Assembly (NCBI GenBank): GCA_030432755.1 | Contig: JAUILZ010000033.1 | Coordinates: 1 to 35,423 of the forward strand | DNA length: 35,423 nucleotides | Reading direction: 5' to 3' | From: Gammaproteobacteria bacterium | Lineage (GTDB): Bacteria; Pseudomonadota; Gammaproteobacteria; Arenicellales; Poriferihabitantaceae | Shown: piece after piece, positions 32,511 to 35,423 of the stretch | Layout of the letters: each line of letters starts with the position of its first letter | How positions within the stretch are numbered: the stretch's first letter is position 1 | Translations under genes and position numbers: made by a program | Notes under the pieces: generated by a model | Told to the model about the DNA's origin: nothing | Databases searched by the model: none | The model's input: the letters and a program-made list of their open reading frames with translations, nothing else

Positions 32511-34164
32511 TCTTCCCGAGGCCCGGGTGATGGGGAAGAAGCGCCTCTCCGTGATCTGGCTCATTCCCATCTTGGCGTTGCTCATGGGTGGCTGGTTGAC
32601 CTTTCGCCACCTGGAGGAGGAGGGTACGGTGGTAACCATCGTTTTCGACTCCGCCGAAGGCATTGCGGCCGGGAAGACGGAGATTCGCTACCGTGATGTC
32701 AGCGTGGGCATGGTGGAGGACATCAGCTTCAGCGACGACCTTTCGCGGGTGATCGTGACCGCCACGCTCAACCGGGAGATGCGCGATCACCTGGGTGAAG
32801 ACACCCGCTTCTGGGTGGTGCGCGCGCGCCTTTCCGTGAACGAGATCCAGGCACTGGGCACGCTGTTGTCAGGTGTCTATATCGGCATGGATCCCGGTGA
32901 GGGCGGCGGCTCCGGCAGGACCGCGTTCGAGGGTCTCGAAAATCCTCCCGTGCTCCTCGCGGACGACCAGGGCAGCCGCTTCGTCCTGCATTCCGACTCA
33001 TTGTATTCCTACGATATCGGCGTGCCGGTCTATTACCGCCACATGCAGGTCGGGGAAATCATCGACTATCGGCTGGAAGACAATGGCCAGAGCTTTACCA
33101 TCGAGCTCTTCGTCAAGGCGCCGTTCGACAAGCTGGTGCACGACAATACCGCATTCTGGAACGCCGGTGGTCTCGACGTGAAGCTGGGCGCGGATGGCGT
33201 CGAGGTGGACTCCCAGTCCCTGGTCTCGATCCTGATTGGTGGTGTGGCATTCGATAACATCGAACAGTCACCGGGCGAGCAGGCAACGTCTGGCAGCGAG
33301 TTCACGCTTCACGCCAGGCGTGCAGACGCGGTCGTCGCAAGCAGGGCGGAGCTGCGGGAGTATCGCCTGTATTTCGATGGATCGGCGCGGGGTCTGAATG
33401 TCGACGCACCGGTAACATTGCGGGGGATTACCGTGGGGCGGGTCACTGACGTAGCGCTCGAATACCACAAGAAACTGGCAAGTTTCCGTATCCCGGTAAT
33501 GGTCGAGGTCGATTCGAAGAAAATCCGGGTCGTCGAGGAGGGCGCGACAGGGCTGGACACGATGGACGACCAGTTGCTGGTCGACTTTGGCATGCGCGCC
33601 CAGCTACGCTCCGGTAACCTCGTGACGGGCCAGTTGCTGGTGGATTTCGACTTCTATCCCGACGCTGAACCCGCCGAGCTCCTGTTCGAGGACGGGTATA
33701 CCGTTCTGCCCACGGTGCCGAGTCCCCTGGACGCCCTCAAGCAGAGCCTGATCGGGTTCCTGGACAGGGTGAACGAGATACCGATTGAGCGGATGATATC
33801 CAACCTTGACCAGGTGCTGGTCGAGGTTCGCGAACTGGTTGCATCCGCCAATGCCCTCGTCGAGTCCGCGGACCTGGCCGCCACGTTGGAGAAAATCAAC
33901 GGTCTCGTCAGCGACGCCGATGCCCTGGTCAATTCCGCCGACCTGGGCAGTACACTGGCCAGCGTGCGCGAGGCGACCGGCCGGCTGGAATCCGCGATGG
34001 GGCAGGCGGAGACCATGTTCGCGGCCTACGGTGAAGACTCGGCGCTCTACCAGCAGGCTGTCAAGATGCTGGAAGAACTGTCTCTCGCCACCCGCTCGCT
34101 GCGCCAGATGGCGGATTACATAGAGCGTCACCCCGAAGCCCTGCTCAAAGGAAAAACCAGATGA
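32494..34164 (+). CDS. pqiB: PqiB-like MCE-domain intermembrane transport protein
   Basis: 556 residues. The N-terminal membrane anchor is at about residues 19-37 (VIWLIPILALLMGGW). Three MCE/MlaD domains follow at about 47-140, 162-256 and 285-385, each with a pattern like 'F..A.GI..GKT.IRYR.V.VG'. The C-terminal ~130 residues ('LIGFLDRVNEIPIERMISNL' onward) are helical coiled coil. In E. coli PqiB forms a needle of MCE rings spanning the periplasm for phospholipid movement; three MCE domains match PqiB rather than MlaD (one) or YebT (seven). ATG 32494 overlaps pqiA2; the lipoprotein gene overlaps its stop by 4 nt. Confidence 0.9.
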   Translation: MPIVNDLPEARVMGKKRLSVIWLIPILALLMGGWLTFRHLEEEGTVVTIVFDSAEGIAAGKTEIRYRDVSVGMVEDISFSDDLSRVIVTATLNREMRDHLGEDTRFWVVRARLSVNEIQALGTLLSGVYIGMDPGEGGGSGRTAFEGLENPPVLLADDQGSRFVLHSDSLYSYDIGVPVYYRHMQVGEIIDYRLEDNGQSFTIELFVKAPFDKLVHDNTAFWNAGGLDVKLGADGVEVDSQSLVSILIGGVAFDNIEQSPGEQATSGSEFTLHARRADAVVASRAELREYRLYFDGSARGLNVDAPVTLRGITVGRVTDVALEYHKKLASFRIPVMVEVDSKKIRVVEEGATGLDTMDDQLLVDFGMRAQLRSGNLVTGQLLVDFDFYPDAEPAELLFEDGYTVLPTVPSPLDALKQSLIGFLDRVNEIPIERMISNLDQVLVEVRELVASANALVESADLAATLEKINGLVSDADALVNSADLGSTLASVREATGRLESAMGQAETMFAAYGEDSALYQQAVKMLEELSLATRSLRQMADYIERHPEALLKGKTR

Positions 34165-34784
34165 TCCCGATGTTTTCCATGGCGAAGCCCATGACTGGAT
34201 GGCTTCTGTCAGTCGTACTTTTTCTGCTGTCCGGCTGCGGGACCTCGCCGTCCACGAATTTCTACTCCCTGACTGCGGCGCAGGACAGCAACGTGGCATT
34301 GAAACCGGCCGGCGGGCGTATCGTGGTGGGTGTCGGTCCGGTCGAGGTGGCGCCATACCTGGAGCGCAGCCAGATGGTGTTGCGATCCGGTCGCAACGGC
34401 GTGGAACTTTCGGAGTTCGATCAGTGGATCGAGCCGATGGAGAGCAATATAGAGAACGCGCTGGTGGCGAATCTCGCGGGCCTGTTGCCGGCGATTCACC
34501 CCATCGCGCGACCCTGGCCCGAAGCGGATGCCCGCTATCACGTGTTCGTCCGCGTCCAGCAATTCGACAGCGATCGCGATGGCAGGGTGATCCTGCACGC
34601 GCACTGGGGAATCCTGGTCGACGAACCCGAATCCATGCCGGTGATCAAAGAGTCCATTGTCCGGCAGGGTGCCGCCGGGCCAGACTATGAAGCCATCGTG
34701 GGCGCCATGAGCGTGGCGCTGTCCGATCTCAGCGCAGAAATCGCCGCGGAACTGGAATCCGTGCTGGAGAACACGGCCGGTTAG
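34161..34784 (+). CDS. pqiC: PqiC-like outer-membrane lipoprotein (ABC-transport auxiliary, DUF330)
   Basis: 207 residues with a lipoprotein signal peptide ending in the lipobox 'LLSGC', then 'GTSPSTNFYSL', the start motif of the PqiC/YmbA (DUF330) family. 'VEVAPYLERSQMV' and 'FDQWIEPMESNIENAL' are further family hallmarks. It should sit on the inner face of the outer membrane, where PqiC docks the PqiB needle. ATG 34161 overlaps the pqiB stop (ATGA), completing the four-gene pqi operon. It is convergent with the downstream PLP decarboxylase gene. Confidence 0.9.
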   Translation: MIPMFSMAKPMTGWLLSVVLFLLSGCGTSPSTNFYSLTAAQDSNVALKPAGGRIVVGVGPVEVAPYLERSQMVLRSGRNGVELSEFDQWIEPMESNIENALVANLAGLLPAIHPIARPWPEADARYHVFVRVQQFDSDRDGRVILHAHWGILVDEPESMPVIKESIVRQGAAGPDYEAIVGAMSVALSDLSAEIAAELESVLENTAG

Positions 34785-34804
34785 CCGTGTTCACTACCAG
34801 CTAG

Positions 34805-35423
34805 TCAGGAGAGACTCCCGGCGGCGGTTTCCCGCACCAACTGCCACAATCTCTCGACGTGGCAGCGTTCGGTGGCCTCGACGCCGATGGATACGCGCAC
34901 GATCCAGCGATCGCCGATCCTGGCGGGCGAGAGGAAGGCCGCCCCGGAGCGGTTGATGGCGTCCACCCAGCCCAGGGTATGTTCGTCCAGCGCCGCGCCG
35001 GCCAGGCCGGGAGGCCGGTGCAGGATGCAGACCGTCTGCAGGTTCACCGGCGCCACCACGGACCAGTCCGGCTCAGCGGCGACCTGCTCCGCGAGCCAAC
35101 GGGCATTGTCGAGATCGCGCCGGAGCCGCGCGCGGATGGCGTCGATGCCATCAAGGCGCAGGTGAAACCAGAGCTTGAGGGCGCGGAAACGGCGGCCCAG
35201 GGGAATGCCCCAGTCGCGGTACTGCGTGACCTCTCCGTCCACGCTGGATCGAAGGTAGCTCGGATTGGTGGACATCACCCGCACGAGGTGCTCCGGGTCG
35301 CGCACGTAGAACAGGCTGCAATCGAGAATGGTGCCCATCCACTTGTGCGGGTTCCAGGACAGCGAGTCCGCGACTTCCACGCCGTGCCAGAGGTGACGAC
35401 ATTCCTCGAGAAGCATTGCCGAT
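34805..35423 (-). CDS. Group II PLP-dependent amino-acid decarboxylase (N-terminal part beyond window)
   Basis: About 206 codons of the C-terminal portion are present; the frame stays open through the last base, so the start lies outside. The PLP-binding lysine is in 'SWNPHKWMG', typical of aromatic-L-amino-acid/tyrosine/histidine decarboxylases. 'RDWGIPLGRRFRALKLWFHL' and 'WIVRVSIGVEATE' match the same family. Products would be biogenic amines from aromatic or related amino acids, with substrate undetermined. Because only the C-terminal part is visible, intactness cannot be judged. Confidence 0.85.
   Translation of the reverse strand, partial: SAMLLEECRHLWHGVEVADSLSWNPHKWMGTILDCSLFYVRDPEHLVRVMSTNPSYLRSSVDGEVTQYRDWGIPLGRRFRALKLWFHLRLDGIDAIRARLRRDLDNARWLAEQVAAEPDWSVVAPVNLQTVCILHRPPGLAGAALDEHTLGWVDAINRSGAAFLSPARIGDRWIVRVSIGVEATERCHVERLWQLVRETAAGSLS

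Noticed and set aside
1..35423. tRNA or rRNA genes
   Set aside because: None recognised by eye on either strand; a covariance-model scan would settle it.

Overview
The window is a GC-rich chromosomal stretch, apparently from a free-living Gammaproteobacterium. The lineage is inferred from the gene families (pqiABC-type envelope transport locus, sufS-sufE pair, ShlB/FhaC-type secretion porin, RES/Xre toxin-antitoxin) and was not tested by any search. Genes are densely packed, with many 4-nt stop/start overlaps. Most of it is ordinary chromosome. The exceptions are a lower-GC, non-coding-rich segment around 7.7-12.0 kb and an oxidative/demethylating metabolic cluster at about 19.0-27.6 kb.

Layout. 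1-2.5 kb (minus): a FecR-domain exported protein, cut by the window edge, preceded in the same operon by a two-partner-secretion outer-membrane porin. 2.6-5.6 kb: a thiamine-diphosphate (acetolactate-synthase-like) enzyme divergent from an MFS transporter. 5.65-7.7 kb: an Old-Yellow-Enzyme-type FMN/Fe-S/FAD oxidoreductase of the trimethylamine/dimethylglycine dehydrogenase kind. 7.7-8.5 kb: a long non-coding leader containing a 14-bp palindrome and two diverged copies, 342 nt apart, of a structured element with four matching hairpins. 8.5-11.9 kb: a large secreted protein with beta-helix, eight thrombospondin type-3 repeats, a PKD domain and a second beta-helix-like region. 12.3-15.2 kb: a Rieske oxygenase of the quaternary-ammonium type, then sufS-sufE. 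15.2-18.0 kb (minus): CPBP protease, EamA transporter, alpha/beta hydrolase. 18.2-19.0 kb: a secreted metallo-beta-lactamase-fold hydrolase. 19.0-27.6 kb: a class III aminotransferase and TetR regulator divergent from an MttB-family (non-pyrrolysine) methyltransferase and two tandem dimethylglycine/sarcosine-dehydrogenase-like flavoproteins. 27.6-29.2 kb: a small membrane protein and a RES/Xre toxin-antitoxin pair with a visible operator. 29.2-30.9 kb: a periplasmic coiled-coil protein divergent from an imine-reductase-like dehydrogenase. 31.2-34.8 kb: a pqiA1-pqiA2-pqiB-pqiC operon. 34.8 kb to the end: the C-terminal part of a PLP decarboxylase.

How the genes fit together. The Rieske oxygenase, the OYE-type demethylase, the MttB-like methyltransferase and the two FAD/GcvT flavoproteins all belong to families that remove methyl groups from quaternary or tertiary amines (glycine betaine, carnitine, stachydrine, dimethylglycine, sarcosine). 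The aminotransferase and BetI-like TetR next to them suggest a regulated pathway that channels N-methylated compounds to amino acids, one-carbon units and ammonium. The substrate cannot be read from sequence. The most unusual element is the tandem structured leader in front of the large secreted calcium-binding-type protein. It is a candidate regulatory RNA that I cannot match to a class I know.
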